From assembly GCF_947179165.1 (NCBI RefSeq), contig NC_077239.1:14762001-14826000 (forward strand): a stretch of DNA of 64,000 nucleotides. Direction: 5' to 3'. The first letter of the stretch is position 1. Each line of letters starts with the position of its first letter. The DNA comes from Solanum dulcamara. Its lineage: Eukaryota > Streptophyta > Magnoliopsida > Solanales > Solanaceae. The position numbers and the translations under genes are program-made. Below the pieces are notes generated by a model, which searched no databases, was not told the DNA's origin, and worked only from the letters and a program-made list of their open reading frames with translations. This document shows, one piece after another, positions 23,615 through 35,322 of this stretch.

Positions 23615-24535
23615 TGTAAACAATAAATTTTTGAGCCGAGAAAAATAAATAATCAAGACCGGAAAATTAGAGTAACAAAGTGTAATATTTAATTTCAAAA
23701 TGTAGTGCGTATTACAATCTCTATGATAATCCTCTGATTCTTCAAATAATATGAAATATCTTGAATTTGATTTAGAGTAAGGGCTTGAACAACTTGATCT
23801 TGAATCTTCGTCTTCAAATTTAGATTTGAATTATTCGTCACGAACACTTGTACGGTTATGACGAGTAATAAATATGAACAAGTAACTTGATCTCGAACTT
23901 TTTGATATTTGATTTCGTTCTTGATCTTGAACTTGAACTTGAATTTGATTACTTGAACTTTGTAGCTTTGTAGAGAATTTGCGGTCTTTGATCCACGAGC
24001 TCTCTTCTTGCTTCTTGTTCTTCAAAAAAAAATCCTCTAAGAATAATGAAGACCCCTATTTATAGTTGTAGGGAGTGGTATGAGGATGTGATTTGATTGG
24101 TTGGTTTGGATTGACCAATCAGATTTTTTTGGTGAAGAACTTTAATTTAATTGGTCAGAACATGTCACATATATACATGTGACATTATTTTAGTGGCTCA
24201 TTTAATTTGACTTAGATTGCCACATAACTTTGACACGTGGCATGATTTTAGTGGCTTATTTAATTTGACTGAGATTGCCACATAATTTTGGCACATGGCA
24301 TGATTCTAATGGCTCATTTAATTTGACTTGGATTACCATATAACTTTAACACGTGGTGTGATTTTAGTGGCTCATTTAATTTGACTTGAATTACCACCTA
24401 ACTTTGATACATGGTGTGATTTTAGTGGATTATTTATTTGACTTGGATTGCTACATCATTTGAACTATTTTCTTGATTTTAATATAGTCTAAATTAAATT
24501 ACGGATTTAAATCTAATATAATTCTAATGTTTACA
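23615..24535 (-). repeat. 3' LTR of the Tat-type element
   Basis: 921 bp with TGTAAACA...TGTTTACA ends. It contains a minus-strand TATA candidate CTATAAATAG (24056-24065) and, in U3, five tandem units of about 58 bp. A 64-codon frame at 23831-24025 lies in R/U5 and is rich in Q and S through GTTCAAGTTCAAG-type microrepeats; it is not regarded as a gene. Confidence 0.9.
24188..24472 (-). repeat. Five tandem 58-bp units in the LTR U3 (3' LTR copy)
   Basis: Units begin TTTTAGTGGCTCATTTAATT on the plus strand and include TGCCACATAA...CGTGGCA, a short inverted repeat. Unit 1 holds ACACGTGGCA, a G-box/ABRE-like sequence. The same array is present in the 5' LTR at about 37942-38216. Confidence 0.8.
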
Positions 24536-24552
24536 AATGCCCCCTACTTCAA
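24536..24552 (-). other. Polypurine tract of the Tat-type element
   Basis: On the minus strand GAAGTAGGGGGCATT directly precedes the 3' LTR start TGTAAACA. This is the position and composition expected for plus-strand DNA priming. Confidence 0.65.
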
Positions 24553-24715
24553 ATCTTGTCGAAGTATTTTATACAAAGACTAGGCTTGAAGTATTAACTA
24601 AACGATAATAGTATGTCGTGCAATTTAATATGCACCATAAACATATTAAATTAATACGTTCCTCCGATTGGAGTGACATAGTTGGAGTAAATAATGAGAC
24701 TCCAATTGGAGTATA

Positions 24716-24717
24716 TA

Positions 24718-24765
<48 letters not shown>
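24716..24765. repeat. (ATT)n microsatellite, about 16 units
   Basis: An uninterrupted TTATTATTATT run following TATATA, inside the retrotransposon between its 3' LTR and the duplicated promoter-like modules. Confidence 0.95.
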
Positions 24766-24766
<1 letters not shown>

Positions 24767-24780
24767 TGAGCCATTTTTTA

Positions 24781-25632
24781 ATGCCTACCCTTTATTCTGT
24801 CTTCTAAATCCAATTAGAATTCCGAAAGGACACACTCCTTTTAGAATATGGATAGCCCAAATTTTTACAATTTCACAACCAATTAGGATTTGGAGAGAAT
24901 AAATTTGTATCATTCTACTAGAGTCCTAACCCAAAAAGTAATTATAATTACTTTGGAAGAAGGACTCTCTCACCATCACTACTTGTCTATAAATAGACTC
25001 TCTCCTTTTATTTATTTTCATCATTGGCATTAACAATTTTGATGCTCCTTTTTGCATATCCTCTTGAGTTCATCAATAAATGAGGTACATTTTTTTTAAA
25101 TCATTGCATCATTATACATATGTACTCCCAGTGATGTTGTAAACGACCTTTTGAAGGGTAAAGCACATATTATTTTTTTCCCATTTTTTTTTAATTTTAA
25201 TTTTTAGCAAATGCCTACTTTTTATTTTATCTTCTAAATCCAATTAGAATTCAGAAAGGACACACTCTTTTAGAATACAGATAGCCCAAATTTTCACAAT
25301 TTCACAATCAATTAGGATTTGGAGAGAATAAATTTGTATCATTCTACTAGAGTCCTACCCAAAAAATAATTATAATTACTTTGGAAGAAGGACTCCCTTA
25401 CCATCACTACTTGTCTATAAATAGACTCTCTCCTTTTATTTATTTTCATCATTGACATTGGCAATCTTGATGCTCCTTTTTGCATACCCTCTTGAGTTCA
25501 TCAATATACGAGGTGCGTTTTTTTTAAAACCATCGCACCATTATACATATGTACTCCCAGTGATGTTGTAAACGACTTTTGGAAGGGTAAAACACAGATT
25601 ATTTTCCCCCCTTTTTCCCCCTTTTTTTAGCA
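24781..25632 (+). repeat. Tandem duplication of a 429-bp promoter-like module
   Basis: Copy 1 (24781-25209) and copy 2 (25210 to about 25632) both begin near ATGCCTAC and match closely end to end. Each contains TATAAATA in TGTCTATAAATAGACTC (24988-24995 and 25416-25423). Each also has a splice-donor-like AG|GT about 90 bp downstream (25085 in copy 1, 25513 in copy 2). They point along + toward the PMD gene, away from gag-pol. Confidence 0.8.
25416..25423 (+). promoter_or_regulatory. TATA box candidate of the antisense PMD gene (proximal copy)
   Basis: TATAAATA inside a near-palindromic context. The distal copy lies 428 bp upstream at 24988-24995. Both lie upstream of a predicted 5' exon. Confidence 0.45.
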
Positions 25633-26158
25633 AATGAAAATATTACTTCATATACAATAAACTTTTATTCTATTGGAGTCAAAGGCATCACATAGTCCAA
25701 GTCAAAGACTTTACACCGTTTGAGGCAAAGACTTTACATGATTTGTGGCAAAAACTTTACACCGTCTGAGTCAAAGGCATTCTATAGTCCGAGCTAAAGA
25801 CGTTACACCATCTAAGGCAAATACTTTACATAATTTGTGGCAAAGACTTTACACCATCTGAGTCAAAGGCATTCCGTAGTTTAAGCTAAAGATTTTACAC
25901 CGTCTAAGGCAAAGAATTTACACGATTTGTTGCAAAGACTTTACACCGTCTAAGTCGAAGACATTCCATAGTCCGAGCCAAAGATTTTACACCGTCTAAG
26001 GCAAAGACTTTACATAATTTATAAAGACTTTCCACCATCTAGATTAGTCATAGGTCTTGCTCAAAGAATATAATCATTCATTATCGAGATTCATGACTGT
26101 GATTATTGAATTACTAATTTATGAGCTAACAAAATCTATATATTAATTTTTTTTGCAG
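25513..26158 (+). other. Predicted 5' intron of the PMD gene, containing the 92-bp array
   Basis: A donor CGAG|GTGCG at 25512/25513 and an acceptor TTTTTTTTGCAG at 26158 would remove the tandem array and join a short leader exon to the first PMD exon. The distal module has an equivalent donor GAG|GTACAT at 25084/25085. Splicing is inferred from the motifs alone. Confidence 0.4.
25678..26041. repeat. Tandem array, 92-bp unit, about four copies
   Basis: Units start TCAAAGGCATTCYATAGTCC. Each includes three variants of a GGCAAAGACTTTACACCGTC sub-repeat of about 25 bp, so the array has two levels. It lies between the promoter-like modules and the PMD coding region. Confidence 0.85.
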
Positions 26159-29075
26159 ATTGAATCACGGTTTACTTTAGAGATTTAACTTCTTCTTCTT
26201 TAGAGTTGCGATACCTTGTGATATCAGATCATAAAGACAGTGAGGTGGAGACCAAACTGCTTGTAAGTACGCCTTTACCTGGCCAATATGCTGCTCCATG
26301 GCCATCTTTGGGGGAACTTTCTGGTTTAGAGGATTGGACTCTTGAATATAACAACCGTCCTCCCAAGAAGTGGATACTTTGCATTCCTAATCATCGTACC
26401 AAAAATATTACAACTTCTTTACCATGTTTGGGGAGACGAATCATTAATAGAGAGACTCAATAGGATGACACTTTTACACTTGATGGAGAATTTCACTATA
26501 TTCCAGGCTATTGGGAGTGGGCTGAAGATATCCTTAGCAGGAATCGCCAGACTTTGAAGGATGCAAAAATATATGATGCTGTGTATGGTTCAATTTTTAC
26601 TTATGATCGTAACACTAATATCTTGCAAGCCTTCTGCGAAGCTTGGTGTCCTATTATAAATACACTACTTACTTCAGTCTGAGAATTATCTATATCACTT
26701 TAGGATTTACACATGATTGGTGGTCTACCCATAGCAGGAAGTCTTTACGAGGAAGTCGTACCAAATATTGCAGAACTTTTAGGCACATTTGATAAGAGAA
26801 AAAGGTTTCTCCTTCACTCTTGTGAGCATTTATTTGATGCTTTTCATCGAATCTGAGTAGAAAATAATCATGACCCAAATATTTCTGTGGAAAGATGGAT
26901 AGAGTTTTGGTGTAAGAAAGATACGAAATATGGACAATCCCCACCAAGAAGAGAAAAGAAGTTTGTCCATCTTAAGTCATCGCATAATCCAAATGGCGTA
27001 ATTGGTGAATCTGTTAATTGGTCTCTTGCTGAAGAAGCTCTATTTCACAAGTTGGAAGTTAAGAGTCATAAGAAAAATAAAACATACTTGGCAGTTTTTT
27101 TATCTTGCTGGTTATGTGTATTTGTGCTTCCTACGAAGGAGAATGGCTTTATTCGTCCGGGCGTCTTTAGAATCGCCTGTCATTTAGCATGTGGACGAAG
27201 AGTTAGCCTTGCAGTTCTAGTCTTAGCAAGCATTTACAAAGGTCTAAATACGATTTCAAGATGCTCACGACTTGATCTCGTTCAAACTTGTTTTCCAATT
27301 CATTATGTGTATGGTTGGTTGGCCTACTACTTCAAAACTCATTACCCATTAGCAGGTGGACCGACTGATCCTCTTATGGCTTCTTTTTCTGGCGAAGGTG
27401 CTGTCAGGTATTTTTAAAAAAAGGATGCGAGAAAGTGTATACATGGAGGGGAAACCATTACGTGGGATGCAACATTGATTAAAAGGCCTAATGCTCACCA
27501 CTACCACGACGACGACACTGAAAATGAATTTCAATCGAATTTCTTTATGAGCCTTCGCTCAAACTATCTCACTTTAAGAGATGAAAATATCTTTATTGTG
27601 GAGCCTTATAGTCCCCATAGATTCAATCATCAATTTGGCTTTTTTTAAGATACTCCTAGTCGATTAGATCAAGATTTTAGTGAAGCTTCATTAGCCGAGG
27701 GCTTAAGGCTTGCATGAATTTGTGTGCTGACAAAATCTAGGGCAAGAGCAATATTTCCTCCTAGTGGGTCCAACTTGAAGAAATTCTTTTCGCTCAATTA
27801 CAAGTCTTGGTGGGAAAAGGTGCATGGAAATTTTCTTGAAAATTATATACAGTCCTTGGTGAGTGCTGTTGGTATGGATAGTAATGTTCTTCAAAAGCAA
27901 GACGAGGAGGTCTTAATTGTGAGTCAACCTACTATTTTGAAGTCTAAAGTTGTTGTTCCAGACAAGATCAAGGGATCTTCCCTTGAGGAAGTTCAAAAAG
28001 AAAAGTATTCAGCTCAAATTCAACGGACCTCTCACAAGAGGCCATCTCAAGATGAAAGTAGTAGCACCCGTAGTGATCGTTGTTGGAACCAATTGAAAGT
28101 ATCTTTTGACACACCAAACAATGCTAGTTCACATCCGGTAGAGATTTTTGACAACAATGTTAGTTCTTCAAAGTCTTTGACAGCTATTAAAGAGGTAATA
28201 ATTTTTTTTCATTCCATGATACCACATGATTCTACTAACTACGATATTTCTTCTTTTATTTATCTATTATTATTTCTTTTTTTTTGGCAGGCAAATAATG
28301 TTAGCATGTTGGAGACTTCTTACCAAATCAAGCCACAAGATAGTAATGAATCTATAGAGGGGCCGACTTCAAGAAAATCAATTTTGTCACCCAAATTAAA
28401 GTGAGAGGCTACTTTTATCCCACATAAAAGGACTACATCAAATGTAGAATATCCTTCCCATAAGAAACCAGCAATGTCCATGTCCATTTTTGATGGAAAG
28501 CAAGTCATCTCAGAACTTCGAATGAATTTTGTCGAAGGAGCTTGGAATAAGATTCGTTCTAAGCTCGCTGATCTTACTACAGAACATGTTTCTTCTCTTA
28601 AGGATGAGGTCCAAGTAATTCTTAAGGATGTAGATGAAATGGGGGTGGATATTTCTCCTTTGAAGAATTTATTAGAGTCTCTCTTTGAACCTGCCACCTC
28701 CTATGACCAAGCACGATCATCCCTTGCTGATAAAGCCCTGAAAATTGAAGAATCCGAGCCATATCTAAATGCCAAAAAATACCTTGATCTTGTCTTGAAT
28801 AAAAAGAATGAGAAATTCGAAGAATTGCCTGACATCTGTCAATCTCTTAAGGAGGCGAGGAAGTAGGTGAAGGAGTTAAAAGCCCTCCGAGATGCTGCCA
28901 AGAAAGAAGTCGAAGATGTCGAATCTAAAGTCTGAGCAGCTGAACAAGAGTACAAAAAATGTGCTGATATTTCTCTAGCTACTGCAAATGCCTCAAATGA
29001 TGTGGAAGAGAAGAAGAGAGTTTTAGAGATTTCTCTTCAAGACTTAACTAATTATAAGCTATGTTTAGACTAGCT
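26159..29075 (+). pseudogene. Plant mobile domain (PMD) gene remnant, antisense extra gene of the retrotransposon
   Basis: Translated pieces match the PMD (aminotransferase-like, plant mobile) family: GYWEWAEDILSRN, DAVYGSIFTYDRN, FCEAWCPIINTLL, LPIAGSLYEEVVP, RWIEFWCKKDTKY, the hydrophobic core FLSCWLCVFVLP with IRPGVF, then FPIHYVYGWLAYYFKTHYP. A polar middle part (about 27720-28190) and a C-terminal Lys/Glu-rich, probably coiled-coil part (28470-29050) follow. In-frame stops near 26461, 26681, 26699 and 26856 and a frameshift near 27415 disable it. A GT-AG intron is predicted at 28195-28290. PMD proteins occur both as nuclear host genes and inside transposable elements. Here it runs opposite to gag-pol, between integrase and the 3' LTR. 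Start and end are approximate. Confidence 0.75.
28195..28290 (+). other. Predicted 96-bp intron in the PMD gene
   Basis: Donor AAAGAG|GTAATAATT and acceptor TTTTTTTTTGGCAG|GCAAATAA enclose a T-rich stretch that translates to low-complexity hydrophobic residues, while the flanks translate to charged, protein-like sequence. Its length is a multiple of three, so the frame stays open either way. Oriented with the PMD gene, it would be invisible to splicing in the gag-pol transcript. Confidence 0.55.
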
Positions 29076-30164
29076 TATTATGAACTATTTGTTTTTGTTC
29101 CTCTTTTTTTTTTAGCATTCTGATTGGTTAGTTATTACTCTTTTATATTATATAGCGCATTTCTATAAGTATTTCTTTTACGTTTCAGCTTCAAGAGTTA
29201 TTTACTCGTATTGATGCATTAATGAAATCGCATTAAGCATGGACTTTCCCCTAAACATCGTTGTTTATTACCTTATGTGTTTTGATAGTACGAGAAATAT
29301 ATCATTGTATGAGAGCACCAAAGCCAGGAGAGACTCAATTTATTAGAAACCAAACTTTTTAATCTGAAACATATCCAAAATTTATAGCTCGAGTCCCTCA
29401 GGATCATTCTAAACAAACTTCAAAAATGAATTTCACATGTAGAAAAACTGACAGATTCATATTCACATGATCTTATTAAAAATATATATTCATATCTCAG
29501 CGTAGAGAAGCCGAAAAGAAGATTCATAGAACTACAACATGTACAATAATCACAGCTAATAGCTTTATGGATTTGTACGAATATTTCTTTGAAGTGAATT
29601 CAAATTCTGTCTTGATTGACCCTCTCTAATTCACACATTATATATGACAATCTACGAGAATATTGTGATGCTCAAATAATAGCGTGCCCCATTTCTTTTG
29701 AACTTATGACACTAAACTTAGGATGTAACTCATGGATTATGGTGAAGAGGGTCAAGAGAGACTATGAGTTCTTTGGATACTCATGCGACTGAACTCAGAA
29801 TGTAATTCCAAGTGCCTACGTACCTCAGTGAAGAGGATCAAGTCATAATGTAGTTTTGAAAGAGTGATTTAATTTTTTTTCTTTTTCTTTTTGTGTCCTA
29901 ATTTTTTGTCTAGGCCACTTCTTTCAAGATTTTTCACCTAGCGGACATTTGTTTTTACAATGATGATGCCATGCACAGTTTATACTCTTGCGGGTCAGGA
30001 GTAACATGCAGTTTATACTCGTACCTTAAGGAGTGTGTTTCTTTTCTTCAGGGATAGTATATCTTTATGAACTTTCCGTTAATAGGGCCAATGCGCAATC
30101 CTTCTGAGTCAACTAGTTTGTAAGCGCCACTTGAGTATACTTCTTGTACCACATATGGTTCATC
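29076..30164. other. Retrotransposon section between the PMD and integrase remnants
   Basis: Non-coding by inspection. It would hold the convergent 3' ends of the plus-strand PMD gene and the minus-strand pol gene. Confidence 0.5.
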
Positions 30165-31261
30165 TCATTTAGCAGAAAACTTGCTTCCAGACCGACAAGA
30201 AGTAATAATGGGCCTTCTTACAACTAGAACTTGATCACCCACTTGGAAGCATCTAAGACGAACCTTCTTATTAAAAGATCGAGCTAGACGTGCTTGATAA
30301 CATTCCAGACTTTGTTGGGACTCTAGTCTTTTTTCATCAAGAGCCTCCAATTCTTCAAGGCGTAATCGAGCATTTTTTTCATCGGTGAGTCCTTCTTAAA
30401 TGGAAAGGCGCAATGATGGAATTTGATGCTCAAGTGGAAGAACTACTTGAACTCTATAAATAATAGAATAGGGAGTCTCTAGTGTTGGCGTGTGATACGT
30501 AGTCCTATATGCCCAAAGAGCCTCTTCCATTCTTTCATGCCAATCTCTCTTAGACTTGGAAACAACTTTTTTCAATAAGTCGCAGAGTGTCTTGTTAAAT
30601 GCTTCATCAAGACCATTAGCAGCCGTATAATATATAGAGAAATTATGTTGCTTGAAGCCAAAAAGATCACATATCTTTGTCATTAGCTTGTTATCAAATG
30701 GCTTGCCATTATCTGTCAATATATATCGAGGAATACCAAAATGGTAGATAATATTGACTCAAATGAAGTTGGCGACATTCTCTTCCTTTACTTCTCTAAG
30801 AGAAACAACTTCTGTCTATTTTGAGAAGTAGTCAGTTGCAGCCACGATGTACAAATGTCCACTAGAGGAATTAGGCAATGGTCCAACAACATCCAAACCC
30901 CAAGCTTCAAATGGCCATGAGGCAATAGTTGGGTGCAATACTTCTGGGGGTTGATGTATAAAATTCGCATGAAATTAGCAAGCTTTACATCTTCGGACGT
31001 AATCTAGGCAATCTTTCACCATGGTTTGCCAGTAATATCCCATCCTTTTTATGTGAAAATAAAGTTTTGGCCCAGATTGATGCGCTCCACATACTCCAAA
31101 ATGTGCTTCTTGTATAGCTTGAGTAGATTCATCTTTCCCCAAACATCATAAGAGAACTCCATCAAACAATCGCCTATAAAGTGTATTTTTATAATAAAGA
31201 AAACGAGGGGCTCATCGTCGGATTTCTGTCCTTCTTCGAAGGTTTTCTGGCAATATTCCAT
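30165..31261 (-). pseudogene. Integrase remnant of the Tat-type element
   Basis: The N-terminal zinc-binding part (31049-31261) is degenerate. The catalytic core is represented by TDNGKPFDN (second Asp) and NGLDEAFNKTL (the catalytic Glu, normally in NGLAEAFNK) in 30396-30719, ending in a WHERMEEALWAYRTTYHTPT stretch. The C-terminal part (30165-30350) has CFQVGDQVLV. At least two frame changes and several stops separate the pieces. Confidence 0.8.
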
Positions 31262-31328
31262 AACATAAATAATCTATTATTGGTTGTCGCCAATCGTCAA
31301 TTTCAGCTTCCGAAGTGGTGATAACTTG

Positions 31329-31891
31329 TCAAAATTCTTCTTCATGTTCATCTGGAGGCGGAGTTATCCATCTTTGGCAAACTACAACTTGCATTTCATC
31401 AGGAGATACTAATGCAGAAGCGAAAGCTGCCAATGCATCAGCCTTTTTATTTTCCTTTCTTGGGACATGTTGAATAGTCACCTCTCCAAGCCATCCTATC
31501 ATCTTTTGAGCATAATTATAGTATGGGATTAACTCAGGCTTCTTTACTTCATAATTACCCGAGACTTGATTGATCACCAACTTGGAATCCCCAAAAAATT
31601 ATAGTTGCAATTGTTTTATATCAATGACCATCTCAAGCCCAAGTAAGAGTGCTTGATATTCAGCAATATTATTAGAGCAGTGTTGTGTTAGAGTGAAGGA
31701 GTACGACAAAACTTTTCCATGGAAGTGACAATTACCACTCCAACACCGGCTCCTTTATGATGTGCAACACCATCAAAATACATCTTCCAAGGTGGCTGAA
31801 TTTCCACTAGCATTGCGTCTTTATCAGGTAATTCATCAGATAACTCCCAATCATTCGGAATTGGATGATTGGCCAAGAAATCTTCTAGCAC
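31329..31891 (-). pseudogene. Second RNase H domain of the Tat-type element
   Basis: WKMYFDGVAHHKGAGVGVVIV (first catalytic Asp region) at 31688-31891 and INQVSGNYEVKKPELIPYYN with the RKENKKADALAAFA end at 31329-31580. A frameshift lies between. A second RNase H after the RT-linked one is a hallmark of the Tat group. Confidence 0.75.
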
Positions 31892-31936
31892 TTATCCTTT
31901 TACTGCCTTATGAGATATATACACAATTTCAAATTA

Positions 31937-32140
31937 TTAAAACTGGAGGTACCACCTTGCTAGTCTATCACTTAAGACAGGCTTGAACATGAAAAACTTG
32001 ATAGGATTCACTTTAGAGACAAGTTGCACAATATGAGCTTGGAAGTAATGCTTTATCTTCTGAATCAAGAATACGAGTGCCAGACATAACTTCTCAATAG
32101 GTGAATACTTGATCTCATTTTGTGTCATCATCCTACTCAA
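31937..32140 (-). pseudogene. RT-linked RNase H remnant
   Basis: NEIKYSPIEKLCLALVFLIQK and HYFQAHIVQLVSKVNPIKF are typical of the Ty3/gypsy RNase H that follows RT. It is in the same frame as RT but cut off by stops. Confidence 0.75.
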
Positions 32141-32206
32141 GTAATATAGGACATTTTCTTTCCCTTTATTATTTTCTTGTATGAGAAGTGCTCCTACTGA
32201 CCTTTC

Positions 32207-33319
32207 TTATGCTGCAATGTATAAAATCAATAATTTTCCACGTATAGGAGCTACAAGTACTGGAGGTTTCATCAGATAAGACTTTATGTTCTCGAAAGCA
32301 TTGGTACAACCTTGGTCCCTTTTAAAAGAAACATCTTTCTTCATAAGGCGACTGAATGGTTGACATCTCCCAACCAGATTTGAGATAAACCTCCTAAGAT
32401 ATGCTAATTTTCCTTGTAAGCTTTTCAACTCATGAATATTTTTTGGCTCAGGCATCTTCAAAATAGCATCTATCTTATCTTGGTCAACCTCGATTCTTCG
32501 ATGTTGAAAAATAAAATCGAGAAACTTTCCCAAAGTAACTCCAAAGGCACATTTTAAAGGGTTCATTTTGAGTTGGTATCTTCAAAGTCGTTCGAACACC
32601 ATTCTCAAATCTTGCAAGTGGTCATCACTCTTATTTGATTTCACCACTAAGTCATCGACATAACACTTAACATTTTTATGAAGCATGTCACCAAAAATAT
32701 TCTGCATGGCTCATTGATAAGTGGCTCCAACATTTTTTAAACCAAAAGGCATTACTTTGTAGAAATATATACCTTTAGGAGTGTGAAATATAGTAAGTTC
32801 TTCATCCCTTGGTGCCATGCGAATTTGATTGCATCCAGATGAACCATCCATGAAAGACATTGCCTCGTATCCAGTTGTGGCATCAATCATAAGCTCAGGG
32901 ATTGGAAGAGGAAATTCATCCTTAGGGCATGCATTATTAAGATCTCTAAAGTCAACACAAACTCATATTTGGCCATTCTTCTTTCTTACATGTACAATGC
33001 TTGAAATCCATGTAGGATATTTGACTTCACGAATGAAACCTGCTTTAATGAGCTTGTTAACTTCAGTTTCGATCAAAAGAACCAGTTTAGGTCTAAAGCA
33101 ACGTTGCGCTTGTTTAACAGGATGAGTGCCTCGCTTCACAGCAAGATGATGAACTGCAACTTTAGGGTCTAATCTTGGCATCTCTTTGTAACTCCAAGCA
33201 AATACATCCCTAAATTCCATAAGCAGCTCAATATATTTCTTCTCTTCATCGTCATCCAGTGAAGCACTTACATATGTAGGCCTTATATCATCATCAATCC
33301 CAAGATTTACTTCCTTCAA
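32207..33319 (-). pseudogene. Reverse transcriptase remnant of the Tat-type element
   Basis: The N-terminal part (32963-33319) has EFRDVFAWSYKEMPRLDPKVA and ends in VRKKNGQI. The next codon, normally Arg, is a TGA (32963-32965), consistent with C-to-T decay of a CGA codon. The catalytic CYVDD (32651-32665) survives. The C-terminal thumb and connection (32207-32566) has CAFGVTLGKFLDF and ELKSLQGKLAYLRRFI. The whole stretch 34171-31688 stays in one frame, interrupted only by stops. Confidence 0.85.
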
Positions 33320-33385
33320 TGCATCAATATTATTCTTTATCCCTTCCTCGAGTTCAGGTGGCGCATCTTCAGCATCCTCATCTTC

Positions 33386-34171
33386 TTAAGGATCACCATC
33401 ATTAAAAGATAAGTGATGGCATGCATGAATATCAACAAACCCATCCTTAATTTTTGCATATAGTGAAGTACTTTCTTCGTCACAAATTGTGATGCGATTT
33501 AATGATCCCACACTTTCTTCATCTTTATCTCGCTCCCTAGTGTGAACTATGGTATGAGTTCTTGCTCTCAGGACATCTCCACATGAAACTACAAGTTTTG
33601 TTTCTCGCATCATTCTAGAAGGAATCAAACTGGGCCAATTCTTGGGTGAATTATGCTCCCGAGCATGTACCCATTCTTCCATTGTTCTATAATTTCCTTG
33701 GCGCTTGTATTTCTTCTTTATTGGTCCCAATCGATCAAACACTGAAGTTTTTTGAGTTGATTCTATTAGCTGTTCAGATGCAAAAATATTAGGAGTCATG
33801 CCACTAAGTCGATCAAACACAGAAGGCTTCTTATTAAACATCATCGGTTCTTCCACAGGGTTAATGTAGTTGATGCTCATCCTTTTTATAGAGATTCGAA
33901 CTGGTGATGGCTATTTGTAACCCAAGCCTTCGCGCGATTGCTTGACATCATACCCTCTCTTTATTATCATCTTTTGAGTTGGATTTAGGCCATGATTTGC
34001 CCTTTTAAGAACTTCATTTGGAAGCTTCCCTACTTTAGAAGCTTCATTGGGATTGTATCCTGCTTTCACCAATAACTTATATGCATTCGGGTCAAAATCC
34101 TCATTTGTACACTTTTTAGGAAGTGATTCATGTGAATCATGATTCGATGGTCTGACAAATTCTTCTATCAT
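33386..34171 (-). pseudogene. Protease-RT linker region of the polyprotein
   Basis: Two frames in register (33911-34171 and 33386-33880). They contain AYKLLVKAGYNPNEASKVGKL and SVFDRLGPI-type repeats (SVFDRLSGMTP, SVFDRLGPIKKK), a low-complexity linker seen in Tat polyproteins. No catalytic domain is present. Confidence 0.65.
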
Positions 34172-34173
34172 TT

Positions 34174-35106
34174 TTAAGGTGATTTGATTGCATCAATTTG
34201 CTTGATAGGGAATGTCAACTTGCTACTCTGCAGCTCAGAGGGCAGGATCTTGACTTTGTTTGTCTTTGAGACATAGTGAGAAATAAGAGTCATTCTCTTA
34301 CTTGAAGATGCCTCACTTATCTTAGGTACTTTACTCATATCTGAAAGCGTTTTACTCTTTTCAATCATGACCCTCGCATTATCAGGTGCTACATCAACCT
34401 TTTTTGTAATGTCAGCAGGTATCACATTATCAACTTTGACTTCTTTTGAAACATGATTCTTTAAGTAGAATTTTGTATCAGCAAACTGCGCTTCTGTCTT
34501 GGTGAAAGGTTCATCATCAGCAACTACCTTCTTTTGAACCCCATCTTTAAAGTATTTGAAACATTGATGGTAGGTGGACGACACCACTTTGTTCTCATAT
34601 ATCCATGGCCTTCCTAACAAGATATTATACGAGGTCTTTGAGTCAATAACATGCATCCATGCACTCGAACGCATATCTTCCATCGTTATATCTAATTTGA
34701 CAGCACCAATAGCTCTCTTCCCCCCTTGGTTAAATCATTGAATCATTAGATGACTTTCAGAAAGTTCATTTATCGGGATTCCAAGTTCCTTCACAGTATG
34801 AATAGGGAGAATATTGACCCCAAATCCATCATCCACCATGATCCTATTTATTTTAAGTCCACGCACAAAACCTACTATATATAAAGGATGATTATGCAAC
34901 GCTTCACCCAATAAAAAATCATCATTAGTGAATGTAAACTTCGTATCACAAGTGTCCACTTCTTCAGAGTGAGTCTTTATAGGGCCTTCATATGATGGAG
35001 GTAATGATGGCGATGAGCTTTCTCCCATTGTCTCTTCTTTATCAATGTTACAACATGAGGCCTTGGTGTCACAATGAGAAATCTTTTCACGAAACCAACT
35101 TGGCAA
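34174..35106 (-). pseudogene. Aspartic protease remnant of the Tat-type element
   Basis: The active-site region reads INRIMVDDGFGVNILP, keeping the catalytic Asp but with Asp-Gly where most relatives have Gly-Gly. Further along, DSKTSYNILLGRPWIYENKV is the conserved C-terminal protease segment. A stop separates the two parts within one frame. A frameshift follows at about 34172. Confidence 0.75.
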
Positions 35107-35322
35107 GAATTACTCTTAGGTCAACGGAGAACGTTGCTTTTGATAGTAATTTCCCCTAACTCTTGACTTCTTCATATTCTTCTTTACCCTTTGAGGTTTA
35201 GGTAGTTTCTTCATCTTTGCTCGTGTCACTCGCTTACTTGGCTCTCTTTGCGAGTTTGTTTTACAACGTCTTCATCGTGTTACTAAAACCCATCCCTCAT
35301 CATCAGTATAAGCACCGCAAGA

